Numbered from the stretch's first letter, positions 8,752 through 20,438 are shown. The stretch is 44,504 bases of DNA from Pseudomonas lopnurensis (GCF_015070855.1 NZ_JADDIX010000027.1:1-44504), one strand, 5' to 3'. Made by a program: numbers and translations. Notes: generated from the sequence alone by a model not told the origin.

Positions 8752-8890
8752 CTACTCCCCTCCCCCTGCATCCATGCCGCTTTCAAGCGCTACGACCATG
8801 TCGTCCGCTCAAGCAAACTCAAATTCCGCCGCGGCAAAAAACCCTTTCGGAAGCGGCCCTTACCATAGCGAACTAAACCGGAGGGGAAAC

Positions 8891-9850
8891 ATGGGAAATC
8901 GTCCCAGCAGGAGCAACACAGCTTTCCATATCCAACAAACCTCGGCCGCGCCACTGGAACATCTGTATTGGTTCATCCAGGTAGTCGAGGCGGGCAGCCT
9001 TTCGGCCGCGGCCAGGCGCACGGGGGTCGGCAAGTCCAGCCTGAGCCGCAGGCTGATGCAGTTGGAAAGGCGTCTCAACGTCCAGCTGCTCAATCGAAAC
9101 ACGCGCGGCTTCGTACTGACCACCATAGGCGAGCAGATCTACCGGCATGCCCTGGACATGCTGGCCGCAGCAGAGGCTGCCGAACGCTACGCTCAGGAAG
9201 CCTCGGACAGCCATACGGGACTGCTGCGCATCGTCGCACCTTCCATCCTGCACAGATGGTTGTTGAACCGCCTCAGCGCCTTCACGATGGCTCATCCACG
9301 CGTGCAGTTCGAGCTGTCTGCGGCAGATACCTGCACCGAGCTGATACCCCGGCGCCTGGACCTGTCATTGAGCCTGGAAAGCCCCAGGGACAGCAGCGAG
9401 ATCGTATCCCGCCCACTGGCGTTGCTGGATAACGTGATCGTCGGCACTCCGGCCCTGGTTCGCAACCTGAAGCACCCGCGGAGCCTCTCCGAGATAGCCG
9501 AGCCAATCCTTCTTTCCAGCAGCCTGAAATCCAGGTGTGCCGCCCTGCCACGACCCGGCCCTCCAATATTGAGCGCGGACAGCCTGCTCACGCTGCTTGA
9601 GGCTGCGAGGGCCGGTTATGGGCTCGCTTGTCTGCCACACTTTGCCTGCATTGACGATCTGCACAGCGGCGCATTGCAGATAGCCTGTCCCGACGAAACC
9701 GTAGAGCCATCCATGCTTTACGCCCTGACGCCATCCCATCGCGGTATAACGCCCGCGGTGCGAAGCCTGATCCAGCACATCCGGGCGGAGCTCGCCATGC
9801 GCAACGAAGAATGGATCGGCGCAATACCGGATACCCGAACCTGCGCGTGA
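8891..9850 (+). CDS. LysR-family transcriptional regulator
   Basis: Predicted DNA-binding regulator of 319 residues. After an N-terminal extension of about 20 residues, the winged HTH reads FIQVVEAGSLSAAARRTGVG then KSSLSRRLMQLERRLNVQLL (about 28-70), followed by a substrate-binding effector domain from about 110. The subtype with SSLSRRL and a short effector domain resembles LysR regulators such as DsdC/AaeR-like proteins, but the ligand cannot be named. The start is set by a strong GGAGGGG at 8879-8885. It is divergent from the response regulator across 139 bp, so the two may share a control region. No obvious target lies downstream; a 255-bp spacer without recognisable features separates it from the next, convergent gene. 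Confidence 0.85.
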   Translation: MGNRPSRSNTAFHIQQTSAAPLEHLYWFIQVVEAGSLSAAARRTGVGKSSLSRRLMQLERRLNVQLLNRNTRGFVLTTIGEQIYRHALDMLAAAEAAERYAQEASDSHTGLLRIVAPSILHRWLLNRLSAFTMAHPRVQFELSAADTCTELIPRRLDLSLSLESPRDSSEIVSRPLALLDNVIVGTPALVRNLKHPRSLSEIAEPILLSSSLKSRCAALPRPGPPILSADSLLTLLEAARAGYGLACLPHFACIDDLHSGALQIACPDETVEPSMLYALTPSHRGITPAVRSLIQHIRAELAMRNEEWIGAIPDTRTCA

Positions 9851-10105
9851 CCGCTGACGCCCCCGAGCGCCGCTCGGCGACAGGCAGGATCTGCGTTTCG
9901 GCGAGGCAGCCGCGGGTTCCATGGCGAGTGTTTCCCACGTACGACGCGCCGCATGCTTCAGCGCCACCCCTGTTCAGGAGCGGCAGGATCAGGTCCAGCC
10001 AGTCCAATCAGTGGCTGACCGGCCTCCGGGGCAGACGCGGCGAGAGAAAAGCGAGCAGGGCAAGCTGCCAGCTACAGGTAAACCCGTGCGCGTGGTTTCC
10101 GTTCC

Positions 10106-10774
10106 TCAATCCAGCTGCCGCAGGCGCGCCTCGAGCAGCGCCGGGAAGCGCTTGAACCAGGTCTGGTTCAGCGGCGATGGGTGCGGTAGCGGATGCAGGA
10201 CGAACGCACGGGCGTGGCCCTGCTCGTCCTGCAGTTGCACGTCGATGTCGGCCGTGAAGCGGTCTTCGCGCAGCCAGAAGGCGTCCAGGCGCTGGCGCTG
10301 CTCGCGCGGCTGGTCGATGCCGAACCAGAGGAAGGCCTCGCGGCCGAGCGTGACGATGTGCCGGCCCTGCCAGCCGTCCACCAGCAACTGGCGCATCAGC
10401 GGATGGAAGCGGCGCTTGACCGCCATCGACCAGGCCTTGTTGCCGAGCGGCTTGTACGGCACGGTGTTGATCCAGAAATAGTGCTTGCCGAGCGCCCTGC
10501 CAGCCTCGAAATCCGGCATCTCTTCGCCGTGCACGTGGCGGTAGAGCACGCGCCGCACGATCTGCCCGCCGGAGCCGATGAAGGGCTCGCCATGGCGTAC
10601 CTCCTCGCGGCCCGGGTCGCGGCCGAAGAAGCAGATCGGCGCATCGGCGTCGCCCAGGCCGATGATCGGCTCCAGCGGATCGCGCTCGAAGCTGCGGTAG
10701 GCCTGTTCGTCGATCCCCGCGGTTTTCTCGGCGAGGCCGCGGAAGGCCTGGCGCTGTTCGGTATCCAGAGGCAT
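10106..10774 (-). CDS. Uracil-DNA glycosylase superfamily protein
   Basis: Probable base-excision or nucleotide-processing protein of the UDG superfamily, 222 residues. Motif 1 is at about 50-71 (FFGRDPGREEVRHGEPFIGS), resembling the GxxPGxxE...GxPFxG pattern of family 4/5-like enzymes. WINTVPYKPLGNK in the middle resembles the second conserved motif, and the C-terminal HPSP lies at about 198-201 in HPLPHPSPLN. No four-cysteine iron-sulphur pattern typical of family 4 is visible, so it may belong to the less characterised UDG-like branch. The ATG has AAGGAG at a 7-nt spacing. It stands alone, with palindromic repeats upstream. Activity on uracil is inferred from family only. Confidence 0.78.
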   Translation of the reverse strand: MPLDTEQRQAFRGLAEKTAGIDEQAYRSFERDPLEPIIGLGDADAPICFFGRDPGREEVRHGEPFIGSGGQIVRRVLYRHVHGEEMPDFEAGRALGKHYFWINTVPYKPLGNKAWSMAVKRRFHPLMRQLLVDGWQGRHIVTLGREAFLWFGIDQPREQRQRLDAFWLREDRFTADIDVQLQDEQGHARAFVLHPLPHPSPLNQTWFKRFPALLEARLRQLD

Positions 10775-10823
10775 TCGGGGCTCCTTGGAAGCTGTCTAGC
10801 TAGTCGGGTGACCGGGCGTACGG

Positions 10824-10923
10824 GTAGGTTGGGCTGAACGCAGTGAAGCCCAACTGGAATCGGCATGCACCCGTTGGGCTTCGTCGCTACGCTCCTCAGG
10901 CTACGCGCCCCGACCCAACCTAC
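10824..10923. repeat. GTAGGTTGGG-type palindromic repeat, copy 1
   Basis: A 100-bp element begins GTAGGTTGGGCTGAACGCAG and ends in the near-complementary CCCGACCCAACCTAC, with TTGGGCTTCGTCGCTACGC between. The same family recurs at 10994, 31812, 41004 and in the array from 44060. It lies between the UDG-like gene and the DUF3299 gene. Confidence 0.85.
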
Positions 10924-10993
10924 GCTCCTCAGGCTCCGCCCGACCCACCTGTGCCCCGTCCCAACTTACAGCCCATGCACGAACGGCGTACGG

Positions 10994-11089
10994 GTAGGTT
11001 GGCGTTGAGCGCAGCGAAGCCCAACAGGCACGGCACGCGTTGGGCTTCGTCGCTGCGCTCCTCAGGCTACGCGCCCCGACCCAACCCAC
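10994..11089. repeat. GTAGGTTGGG-type palindromic repeat, copy 2
   Basis: Second copy of the family, 70 bp after the first and in the same orientation. It begins GTAGGTTGGCGTTGAGCGCA and ends CCCGACCCAACCCAC, directly against the stop of the DUF3299 gene at 11096. The pair fills nearly all of the 321-bp gene-free interval 10775-11095. Confidence 0.85.
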
Positions 11090-11095
11090 AACGCC

Positions 11096-11632
11096 TCAGA
11101 GATCATCTTCGTCGACCAGTTCGACGGTGCCGGCGTCGAGCGCGTAGGCCGCGTCGGCCAGGTCGTTGCTGACCGGTTCGACCTTCAGCCGTCCGTCGAC
11201 CCACAACGGCGCGTAGATGTCGTCCAGGGCGATGCCCTGCGGGTAGCGCACCAGTACGATCTGGTTCGGCGGCGGTGGCGGTACGTGGATGCAGGCACCC
11301 GGATAGGGCACCAGGAAGAACTCGGTGCTGCGCCCACGGGCATCGCTTTCCAGCGGCACCGGATAGCCGCCGAGGCGAACCTCGCGGCCGTCCAGCGCCG
11401 CCACGGTCTTGGCCGAATACATCACCGCCGGCAACCCGGCCTCCTGCCTGAGGCCGCCCTGGTCGCTGAAGCCCAGGTTCTCGGGGGTCGAGTGATCGAT
11501 CTCGGGCATTTCCTCCAGCGCCTGGCGATCCTCGGGCGGCATCAGTTCGAGCCAGTCGAGTTCCGGCAACGCGGCGTGGGCGGTGGGGGCGAGCGCGAGG
11601 CAGCAGAGCAGCGAAACGATGAAAGGGCGCAT
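11096..11632 (-). CDS. DUF3299 domain-containing exported protein
   Basis: Exported protein of 178 residues and unknown function. The signal peptide is clear (MRPFIVSLLCCLALAPTAHA, cleavage near 20). The mature part matches what I recall of the DUF3299 family: MYSAKTVAALDGREVRLGGY, then FFLVPYPGACIHVPPPPPNQ, then a beta-rich C-terminus. Family members are often next to lipoprotein or metal ABC-transporter genes, but here it precedes a GlsB-type membrane protein gene and purK/purE runs behind it on the same strand. The acidic tail DEDDL is short. The ATG has no strong ribosome-binding site. The pattern GACIHVPPPPPNQ is the most diagnostic feature. Confidence 0.8.
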   Translation of the reverse strand: MRPFIVSLLCCLALAPTAHAALPELDWLELMPPEDRQALEEMPEIDHSTPENLGFSDQGGLRQEAGLPAVMYSAKTVAALDGREVRLGGYPVPLESDARGRSTEFFLVPYPGACIHVPPPPPNQIVLVRYPQGIALDDIYAPLWVDGRLKVEPVSNDLADAAYALDAGTVELVDEDDL

Positions 11633-11684
11633 GAGGGGCTACGTGCGAGGAAAATGGGGCCGCGAGGAACGGCCCCGCGACGGG

Positions 11685-11936
11685 TCAATGCTTGCGGCTG
11701 GTCACCATGCCGTAGATCACCAGCAGGATGATCGCACCGACCACGGCGCCGATAAAGCCCGCGCCCTCGCCGGCCTGGTACAGGCCGAGCGCCTGGCCGC
11801 CGTAGGTGGCCAGCAGCGAGCCGCCGATACCCAGCAGGATGGTCATGATCCAGCCCATGCTGTCGTCGCCGGGCTTCAGGAAACGCGCGATGAGGCCGAC
11901 GATCAAGCCGATGATGATGGTGCCGATGATGCCCAT
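11685..11936 (-). CDS. GlsB/YeaQ/YmgE-family stress-response membrane protein
   Basis: Small integral membrane protein of 83 residues. It starts MGIIGTIIIGLIVGLIARFL, then KPGDDSMGWIMTILLGIGGS, a glycine-rich segment and a final helix (FIGAVVGAIILLVIYGMV): three membrane segments with the conserved ARxxxPG..G pattern of the transglycosylase-associated/GlsB family. Members are often induced by envelope or acid stress; the exact role is unknown. Start 11936 is preferred over an upstream in-frame ATG at 11972 because GAGGAG lies 8 nt upstream and the family starts at MGI. It lies 52 bp downstream-side of the DUF3299 gene on the same strand, and the two may be co-transcribed. Confidence 0.88.
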   Translation of the reverse strand: MGIIGTIIIGLIVGLIARFLKPGDDSMGWIMTILLGIGGSLLATYGGQALGLYQAGEGAGFIGAVVGAIILLVIYGMVTSRKH

Positions 11937-12021
11937 GGATATGCTCCTCAGGTCCGAAAGGTGGGTAACCAATGGGACCCGGAGGCTCCGGCACCGTTCG
12001 CCGCAGCCGGACGGCCGGGCG

Positions 12022-13107
12022 TCACGGGTGGGGAATCAGCGTCTCCACGGCGGTGATCTGCCGGTCCAGGGTGGCGCGGTCGGGGCAGCGCAGCGTCGCG
12101 TGGCCGACCTTGCGTCCGGCCTTGAAGGCCTTGCCGTAGTGGTGCAGGTGACAGTCCTCGATGGCGACTACCCGGGCCACCTCCGGCACCTCGCCGATGA
12201 AGTTGAGCATGGCGCTCTCGCCCAGCTTGGCGGTCGAGCCCAGCGGCAGGCCGGCGACGGCGCGCAGGTGGTTCTCGAACTGGCTGCACTCGGCGCCTTC
12301 GATGGTCCAGTGGCCGGAGTTGTGCACGCGCGGGGCGATCTCGTTGGCCTTCAGGCCGCCGTCCACCTCGAAGAACTCGAAGGCCAGCACGCCGACGTAG
12401 TCCAGGCGCTCCAGCACGCGCCCGACATAGTCCTCGGCCAGCGCCTGCAGCGGGTGGTTGCTGCTGGCCACCGACAGCCGCAGGATGCCGCTCTCGTGGG
12501 TGTTGTGCACCAGCGGGTAGAAGCAGGTTTCGCCGTCGCGGCCGCGCACGGCGATCAGCGAGACCTCGCCGGTGAACGGCACGAAGCCTTCGAGCAGGCA
12601 CGGCACGCTGCCCAGCTCGGCGAAGGCACCGGCGACATCGGCCGGCTTGCGCAGCAGCTTCTGGCCCTTGCCGTCGTAGCCCAGGGTGCGGGTCTTGAGC
12701 ACGGCCGGCAGGCCGATGCTGGCCACCGCGGCGTCGAGATCGGCCTGCGACTGGATGTCGGCGAAGGCCGGGGTGGGGATGCCGAGGTCCCTGAACATCG
12801 ACTTCTCGAACCAGCGGTCGCGGGCGATGCGCAGCGATTCGGCGCTCGGGTAGACCGGCACGAACTGCGAGAGGAAGGCCACGGTCTCGGCCGGCACGCT
12901 CTCGAACTCGAAGGTCACCAGGTCCACCTCGTCGGCCAGCCGGCGCAGGTGGTCCTTGTCGTCGTAGTCGGCGCGGATGTGTTCGCCGAGGGCCTGGGCG
13001 CAGGCGTCCGGCGCCGGGTCGAGGAAGGCGAAGCTCATGCCCAGCGGAGTGCCCGCCAGGGCCAGCATGCGGCCCAGCTGGCCGCCACCGATCACACCAA
13101 TTTTCAT
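12022..13107 (-). CDS. purK: N5-carboxyaminoimidazole ribonucleotide synthase
   Basis: Purine biosynthesis enzyme that uses ATP and bicarbonate to carboxylate AIR to N5-CAIR in the cytoplasm. The 361-residue product shows the N-terminal preATP-grasp motif IGVIGGGQLGRMLALAG, the ATP-grasp core (LKTRTLGYDGKGQ near 140-155; LLEGFVPFTGEVS) and the metal/ATP site FEFFEVDGGLKANEIAPRVH near 260-280, ending in GKxxKxGRKxGH-type residues (KAFKAGRKVGHATL). Length and order are those of PurK. It follows purE with 60 bp between stop and start on the same strand, the standard purEK operon. It is one of three bicarbonate-linked activities in this window, with carbonic anhydrase and pyruvate carboxylase. 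Confidence 0.97.
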   Translation of the reverse strand: MKIGVIGGGQLGRMLALAGTPLGMSFAFLDPAPDACAQALGEHIRADYDDKDHLRRLADEVDLVTFEFESVPAETVAFLSQFVPVYPSAESLRIARDRWFEKSMFRDLGIPTPAFADIQSQADLDAAVASIGLPAVLKTRTLGYDGKGQKLLRKPADVAGAFAELGSVPCLLEGFVPFTGEVSLIAVRGRDGETCFYPLVHNTHESGILRLSVASSNHPLQALAEDYVGRVLERLDYVGVLAFEFFEVDGGLKANEIAPRVHNSGHWTIEGAECSQFENHLRAVAGLPLGSTAKLGESAMLNFIGEVPEVARVVAIEDCHLHHYGKAFKAGRKVGHATLRCPDRATLDRQITAVETLIPHP

Positions 13108-13167
13108 AACTCACGGCCCTTCGTTAGGCGGCCATCCGCGCGCGCCGATGGCAAGTGTAGAACCCGC

Positions 13168-13656
13168 TCAGCCGCGCGGGTCCGGGTTGTCCAGCACGGT
13201 CTGGGTCTGCTCGTCGCGGAATGTCTTCAGCGCGGCGTGGTACTCGGGGAATTCATGGCCGAGGATGCTCGCCGACAGCAGTGCCGCGTTGACCGCCCCG
13301 GCCTTGCCGATGGCCAGGGTCGCGACCGGCACGCCAGCGGGCATCTGCACGATCGACAGCAGCGAATCGACGCCGGACAGCATCGACGACTGCACCGGCA
13401 CGCCGAGCACCGGCAGATGGGTCTTGGCCGCACACATGCCCGGCAGATGCGCGGCGCCGCCGGCACCGGCGATGATCACGCGCAACCCGCGGGCTTCGGC
13501 CTGTTCGGCGTACTGGAAGAGCAGGTCCGGGGTGCGGTGGGCGGACACCACCGTCACTTCATGGGGGATGCCCAGTTTTTCCAGCATGTCGGCGGTGTGG
13601 CTGAGGGTGGACCAGTCGGACTTGGAGCCCATGATCACGCCTACCAGTGCGGTCAT
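13168..13656 (-). CDS. purE: N5-CAIR mutase (phosphoribosylaminoimidazole carboxylase catalytic subunit)
   Basis: Converts N5-CAIR to CAIR in de novo purine synthesis. The 162-residue product begins [20 protein letters not shown], with the class I PurE GSxSD phosphate-binding loop, [18 protein letters not shown] with the catalytic His, and [11 protein letters not shown] near 75-85. A longer open frame runs upstream to 13869, but the length of known PurE and a GAGAGG about 8 nt upstream fix the start at 13656. It is the first gene of purEK, upstream of purK on the same strand. The 213 bp upstream show no purine-regulon box that I can call with confidence. Confidence 0.97.
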   Translation of the reverse strand: MTALVGVIMGSKSDWSTLSHTADMLEKLGIPHEVTVVSAHRTPDLLFQYAEQAEARGLRVIIAGAGGAAHLPGMCAAKTHLPVLGVPVQSSMLSGVDSLLSIVQMPAGVPVATLAIGKAGAVNAALLSASILGHEFPEYHAALKTFRDEQTQTVLDNPDPRG

Positions 13657-13869
13657 CGTCGTGCCTCTCTTCGGCGCCTGCGGGCGCATCAGGAACAACG
13701 GCCGCGCTGATGCCAGCGCGGCCGTGCAGGAAACATGGCCGGAACCGGTCCGACCGAGGGCCGCGCAGTATAGCGCAAGCCCCGTCCCGCCGGCACCCGC
13801 GACCATGCGTCCGGCAGGACATCGCGTGCGCCCGAAGAGCCGACAACGGTGCTGGAGGCTGAACGACAA

Positions 13870-14223
13870 GCGATCCGAGCCCGGGCGAAAGCTGCAACGC
13901 TGTTCACTTCAGGCTGACATCCTGCTCACACGCTGGATGCAAGGGCACATGTAGGAGCGGGCCGCGCCCGCGATTCGCGCGCGGGGCGCGCTCCTGCAGA
14001 ATTCTGTGAAAACGGCATTGCGGGCGAACCGGCATTCTTGCCCCGGGAGCCCTTTCGTCCAGCCTTCCGGCCCCCAGCACCTTTATCGAATGGAAACAAC
14101 GCCATGGCGCGATCGCCCCGGGCGCCTGGCAAAGTCCGGCAGAGCCACTAAAGTTGCCCGAAGTCAATTGCGAACCCGTCCAGAAGCGCAGACTGGGCGT
14201 TCCCATGCACAGGAGACTCCCCC
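13870..14223. other. Divergent spacer between purE and adhP
   Basis: Gene-free interval. It holds one REP-like palindrome (13951-13998) and, near its right end, AGGAG for adhP at 14212-14216. I looked for a sigma-54 promoter and an Anr box ahead of adhP and found neither in convincing form; a TGGCA...GGCA string near 14126 has the wrong GG-GC spacing. Confidence 0.5.
13951..13998. repeat. REP-like palindrome
   Basis: About 48 bp beginning GTAGGAGCGGGCCGCGCCCG and closing with GGGGCGCGCTCCTGC. This is the common Pseudomonas GTAGGAGC...GCTCC REP form with a GC-rich stem. Confidence 0.75.
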
Positions 14224-15252
14224 ATGACCCAGACCATGAAAGCCGCCGTGGTGCACGCCTTCGGCGAACCGCTGCGGATCGAGGAAGTGAAGGTCCCGCT
14301 GCCCGGCCCCGGGCAGATCCTGGTGAAGATCGAGGCCTGCGGCGTCTGCCATACCGACCTGCACGCAGCGGAAGGCGACTGGCCGGTGCGCCCCAGCCTG
14401 CCGTTCATTCCCGGACATGAGGGCGTCGGCTACGTCGCCGCCGTCGGCAGCGGCGTGACGCGGGTCAAGGAGGGCGATCGCGTCGGCGTGCCCTGGCTGT
14501 ATACCGCCTGCGGCTGTTGCGAGCATTGCCTGACCGGCTGGGAAACCCTCTGCACCGCGCAGCAGAACACCGGCTATTCGGTCAACGGCGGCTATGCCGA
14601 GTACGTCCTGGCCGACCCCAACTATGTCGGCATCCTGCCCAAGGCGGTGGCGTTCGACGAGATCGCGCCGATCCTCTGCGCCGGGGTCACGGTGTACAAG
14701 GGCCTGAAGATGACCGACGCCCGGCCCGGCCAGTGGGTGGTGATTTCCGGTGTCGGCGGGCTGGGCCACGTCGCGGTGCAGTACGCGCGGGCGATGGGGC
14801 TCCACGTGGCGGCGGTGGACGTCGACGACGCCAAGCTGGAACTGGCGAAGACGCTCGGCGCCAGCCTGACCGTCAATGCCCGCAGCGAAGACCCGGTGGC
14901 GGTCATCCAGCGCGAGATCGGCGGCGCCCACGGCGTGCTGGTCACCGCGGTCTCCAACAGCGCCTTCGGCCAGGCCATCGGCATGGCGCGCCGCCGCGGC
15001 ACGGTGGCGCTGGTGGGGTTGCCGCCGGGCGACTTCCCCACGCCGATCTTCGACGTGGTGCTCAAGGCCATCAGCATTACCGGCTCGATCGTCGGCACCC
15101 GCGCCGACCTCCAGGAAGCACTGGACTTCGCCGCCGAGGGCCTGGTCAAGGCCACCATCCATGCCGGCGAGCTGGACGACATCAACCAGATATTCGACCA
15201 GATGCGCGCCGGCACGATCGAGGGGCGCATCGTGCTGAACATGGGCGCGTAG
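14224..15252 (+). CDS. adhP: Zinc-dependent alcohol dehydrogenase
   Basis: Cytosolic NAD-dependent medium-chain alcohol dehydrogenase interconverting primary alcohols and aldehydes. The 342-residue product has the catalytic zinc ligands Cys42 (ACGVCHTD), His65-Glu66 (PGHEGVG) and Cys152. The structural zinc loop has Cys96, Cys99, Cys102 and Cys110 plus a further Cys98 (CGCCEHC...WETLC), and the NAD-binding Rossmann motif is [13 protein letters not shown]. Length and motifs match the AdhP / P. aeruginosa AdhA type. AGGAG lies at suitable distance from the ATG. The gene is divergent from purE and convergent with the following LysR gene across a repeat-filled spacer. No regulatory site was identified. 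Confidence 0.95.
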   Translation: MTQTMKAAVVHAFGEPLRIEEVKVPLPGPGQILVKIEACGVCHTDLHAAEGDWPVRPSLPFIPGHEGVGYVAAVGSGVTRVKEGDRVGVPWLYTACGCCEHCLTGWETLCTAQQNTGYSVNGGYAEYVLADPNYVGILPKAVAFDEIAPILCAGVTVYKGLKMTDARPGQWVVISGVGGLGHVAVQYARAMGLHVAAVDVDDAKLELAKTLGASLTVNARSEDPVAVIQREIGGAHGVLVTAVSNSAFGQAIGMARRRGTVALVGLPPGDFPTPIFDVVLKAISITGSIVGTRADLQEALDFAAEGLVKATIHAGELDDINQIFDQMRAGTIEGRIVLNMGA

Positions 15253-15253
15253 G

Positions 15254-15490
15254 GCTTTTCGCAGGCGCCGGCGGGCTGGCCGGTACCGCTTGATCGCTCC
15301 CATGCTCCGCGTGGGAGCGCCAGCTACGACGCTCCGCGTCGCTGGACGCAGAGCGTCCACGGCAGGGTCACCACGCGGGAGCGTGGGAACCATCGAGCGC
15401 TTTTCGCAGGCGCCGGCTGGCCGGCGATCCCGACTGCCCGAACGCATCGCCGGCAAGGACTCGGCGTCCCCCCCGGGCTCCTACATGTCG
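15254..15490. repeat. Nested palindromic repeats between adhP and LysR gene
   Basis: Two copies of the 19-mer GCTTTTCGCAGGCGCCGGC (15254-15272 and 15399-15417) flank a different palindromic element (about 15292-15395). That element carries GCTCCCATGCTCCGCGTGGG and, near its end, CGCGGGAGCGTGGGAAC. The right copy continues into a REP pair (GGCCGGCGATCC ... GCATCGCCGGCAAGGACTCG). It looks like one repeat family inserted into another, and it fills the space between two convergent genes, where it may also stop transcription. Confidence 0.75.
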
Positions 15491-15502
15491 CCACAACGGG
15501 CC

Positions 15503-16429
15503 CTAGCGTTCGAGCGGCGCGGCGGGCGGCTGGCCGGCGCCGCTTTCCAGCTTGCGCCAGAGCAGCCGTACCGGCGCCTTGCGCACCAGCGCGCAGCGGT
15601 ACAGGCGGATCTCCAGCGGCAGCCGCCAGTGCGCCCCACCGCTGATCACCAGTTCGCCCCGCGCCAGCTCGGCGCTCACGCTCAGGCGCGGGACCCAGGC
15701 CAGGCCGAGCTTCTGCATCGCCATGCTCTTCAGGCTGTCGGCCATGGCCGTCTCGTAGACCGTGGTCGAGCGCAGCCCGCGCTGGCGCAGCAGCGCGTTC
15801 ACCGAGCGCCCCAGCGAGGCGCCGGCGCTGTACGCCAGCAGCGGCACACTCTGCCCGCCGTCGGGATCGAACAGCGGCGCGCCGGTCTCGCCCGTCGCGC
15901 ACACCGGGACGATCTCGGTACGCCCCAGCGCCAGCGAGGGGAACAGCTCGGGGTCCATCTGCAGGGTCGCCTCCGGATCGTGGTAGGCGAGGATCAGGTC
16001 GCAGGCGCCTTCGCGCAGCGAGTGCACCGCCTCGCCGACGTTGGTCGCCACCAACCGGCTGTTGACCGGCACGCCGTCGCGGCGCAACTGCGCCAGCCAT
16101 TCGGGGAAGAAGCCCAGCGCCAGCGAATGCGCCGCGGCGACCTGCAGCACCTCGCCGCGCTGGCCCTCGAGGTTGTGCAGGTAGCGCACCACCTCGCCGA
16201 CCTGCTCGACCATGTTGCGCGCCGTGACCAGGAACAGTTGGCCGGCCTCGGTCAGTTCCACCGGCGTGCGCGAGCGATTCACCAGGGTCAGCCCCAGGCT
16301 GTTCTCCAGGCTGCGGATGCGTCGGCTGAACGCCGGCTGGGTGACGAAACGACGCGCCGCCGCCTGGGAAAAGCTGCGTGTCGCCGCCAGCGCGACGAGG
16401 TCTTCCAGCCATTTGGTCTCGATGTTCAT
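15503..16429 (-). CDS. LysR-family regulator divergent from aspA
   Basis: Predicted transcription factor of 308 residues. The HTH at about 7-65 reads WLEDLVALAATRSFSQAAAR then FVTQPAFSRRIRSLENSLGL, with the effector domain from about 90. It starts with GGGAGGG well placed before the ATG at 16429. It is transcribed away from aspA across a 179-bp spacer that holds nested inverted repeats, so it most likely controls aspA and its own gene; the ligand may be aspartate, asparagine or fumarate, which is inference from context. From memory it occupies the position of PA5428 in P. aeruginosa. The C-terminus is proline/alanine-rich (GAGQPPAAPLER). Confidence 0.87.
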   Translation of the reverse strand: MNIETKWLEDLVALAATRSFSQAAARRFVTQPAFSRRIRSLENSLGLTLVNRSRTPVELTEAGQLFLVTARNMVEQVGEVVRYLHNLEGQRGEVLQVAAAHSLALGFFPEWLAQLRRDGVPVNSRLVATNVGEAVHSLREGACDLILAYHDPEATLQMDPELFPSLALGRTEIVPVCATGETGAPLFDPDGGQSVPLLAYSAGASLGRSVNALLRQRGLRSTTVYETAMADSLKSMAMQKLGLAWVPRLSVSAELARGELVISGGAHWRLPLEIRLYRCALVRKAPVRLLWRKLESGAGQPPAAPLER

Positions 16430-16464
16430 GCGGCCCTCCCGGCGCTGCCCCTGTGCGCAATAAC

Positions 16465-16543
16465 GCTCGTCGGCCGGGCGGCGTCACAGCCTCATTATGC
16501 CGATCATGCATGGGCCAGCTTATAACGGCATTGGCCGACGAGC
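16465..16543. promoter_or_regulatory. Nested inverted repeats in the LysR-aspA divergent promoter region
   Basis: An 11-bp perfect inverted repeat GCTCGTCGGCC (16465-16475) / GGCCGACGAGC (16533-16543) encloses a second, 6-bp pair ATGCCG (16497-16502) / CGGCAT (16526-16531). The inside is AT-richer (CATTATGCCG, CTTATAACGGC). The position in a divergent spacer suggests regulator binding sites; which arm binds what cannot be told from the sequence. Confidence 0.5.
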
Positions 16544-16608
16544 GGCCGGAGCCCTTATGTTAGCGCTCATCGCGGCAGTTGCCGCTTCCTCCCCGGATAA
16601 GAGTCCTC

Positions 16609-18033
<1,425 letters not shown>

Positions 18034-18046
18034 GCCGGCGCTCGCC

Positions 18047-18868
18047 TCATTCGATCTCGAACAGGCCGTCGCGGATGTGCGACGCGCCCAGGCGCGCGCG
18101 GATCTCGGGGTCGATGCGCGGATCGTCCGGGGCGTAGAGCATCACCTGGCGGTAGGCATTGACCCGGTTGATCGCGCTGCCCAGGTATTCCCAGACCACC
18201 CGGGTGCAGGCCGGGGTGCGGCGGTCGCCGCTGGACACCCCGGTCTTCAGGCCGTTGAGGCGGCCGATGCGGCTCTTGAAGCTGGGAATGAGGATGGTCT
18301 GGCTCATCTCGTTGCCGGTCAGCGACTCGTAGTCGATGAGAAACAGCCGGTCCTGCAGATAGAACGCGGCACCCAGGTAGCGACAGCGCACCACCCAGTC
18401 CTCGGCCTGGGGATCGTCGGCACGCGACTGTTCCTGGCGCTCCTGGCGCTCGAAGACGAAGCTGCCGCGGTCCTCGCGCAGATGCACCAGCGACAGCAGG
18501 ATCTGCCCCGGCACCGACAGGCAGTTGGCGTACTCGAAGTAATAACCGCAGTAGCGCGACAGGCTGCTGGCGTTGTCGCGCAGCGGCTGCAGCAGCTCCA
18601 GCAGTGGATCGCTGGCGGCGATGCGCTCCTGGTCGTGCCGGCGCAGGCCGATCAGTTGGGCGAACTGCTCGCTGGGCAGGCCCAGCTCATAGGCCTCGAC
18701 GCCGAAGAAATCGCAGATACGCTTGAGGTTGTGCGCCGTCGGCCGGCTCTGGCCGCTCAGGTACTTGTTGAACTGCGCACGGTTGATGGACAGCTTGCGG
18801 CAGACCTCGGCGATCGAGCGGTAGTGGCTGCAGAGCAGCTTGAGGTTGGCGCCGAGATGGTCGTACAT
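18047..18868 (-). CDS. XRE-type helix-turn-helix transcriptional regulator
   Basis: Predicted regulator of about 273 residues. The N-terminal Cro/CI-type HTH lies at about 1-62 (NLKLLCSHYRSIAEVCRKLS then INRAQFNKYLSGQSRPTAHN). About 200 residues without a family name I can give follow, including WVVRCRYLGAAFYLQDRLFL; this part could bind a small molecule. Start 18868 (MYDHLGANL) is preferred on HTH position; an in-frame ATG at 18910 would add 14 residues. It is divergent from the symporter gene across 151 bp and convergent with aspA 13 bp away. Regulation of the amino-acid symporter or asparaginase is a reasonable inference. The regulator type differs from the usual LysR/GntR of this neighbourhood. 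Confidence 0.82.
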   Translation of the reverse strand: MYDHLGANLKLLCSHYRSIAEVCRKLSINRAQFNKYLSGQSRPTAHNLKRICDFFGVEAYELGLPSEQFAQLIGLRRHDQERIAASDPLLELLQPLRDNASSLSRYCGYYFEYANCLSVPGQILLSLVHLREDRGSFVFERQERQEQSRADDPQAEDWVVRCRYLGAAFYLQDRLFLIDYESLTGNEMSQTILIPSFKSRIGRLNGLKTGVSSGDRRTPACTRVVWEYLGSAINRVNAYRQVMLYAPDDPRIDPEIRARLGASHIRDGLFEIE

Positions 18869-19019
18869 GCGCGGGTCCCATTGGTGCGAGCTATGCGAGT
18901 CTAGCATCAACTCGCGTCAGGTCGCCGCGACCCGCGCAATTGCATGGGCGCGGCGCCTGGCCAACCATTGCCCGCTTGCGCTTTTCTTCACTGGCAAAAC
19001 AACAAGAGATCGTCCCGCC

Positions 19020-20438
<1,419 letters not shown>

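Noticed and set aside
11806..13710. 634-residue plus-strand frame opposite purK and purE
   Set aside because: Antisense to two universally conserved genes; shadow of GC-rich coding.
14126..14142. Sigma-54 promoter ahead of adhP
   Set aside because: GG and GC are 9 bp apart instead of 10, and the -12 box does not match.
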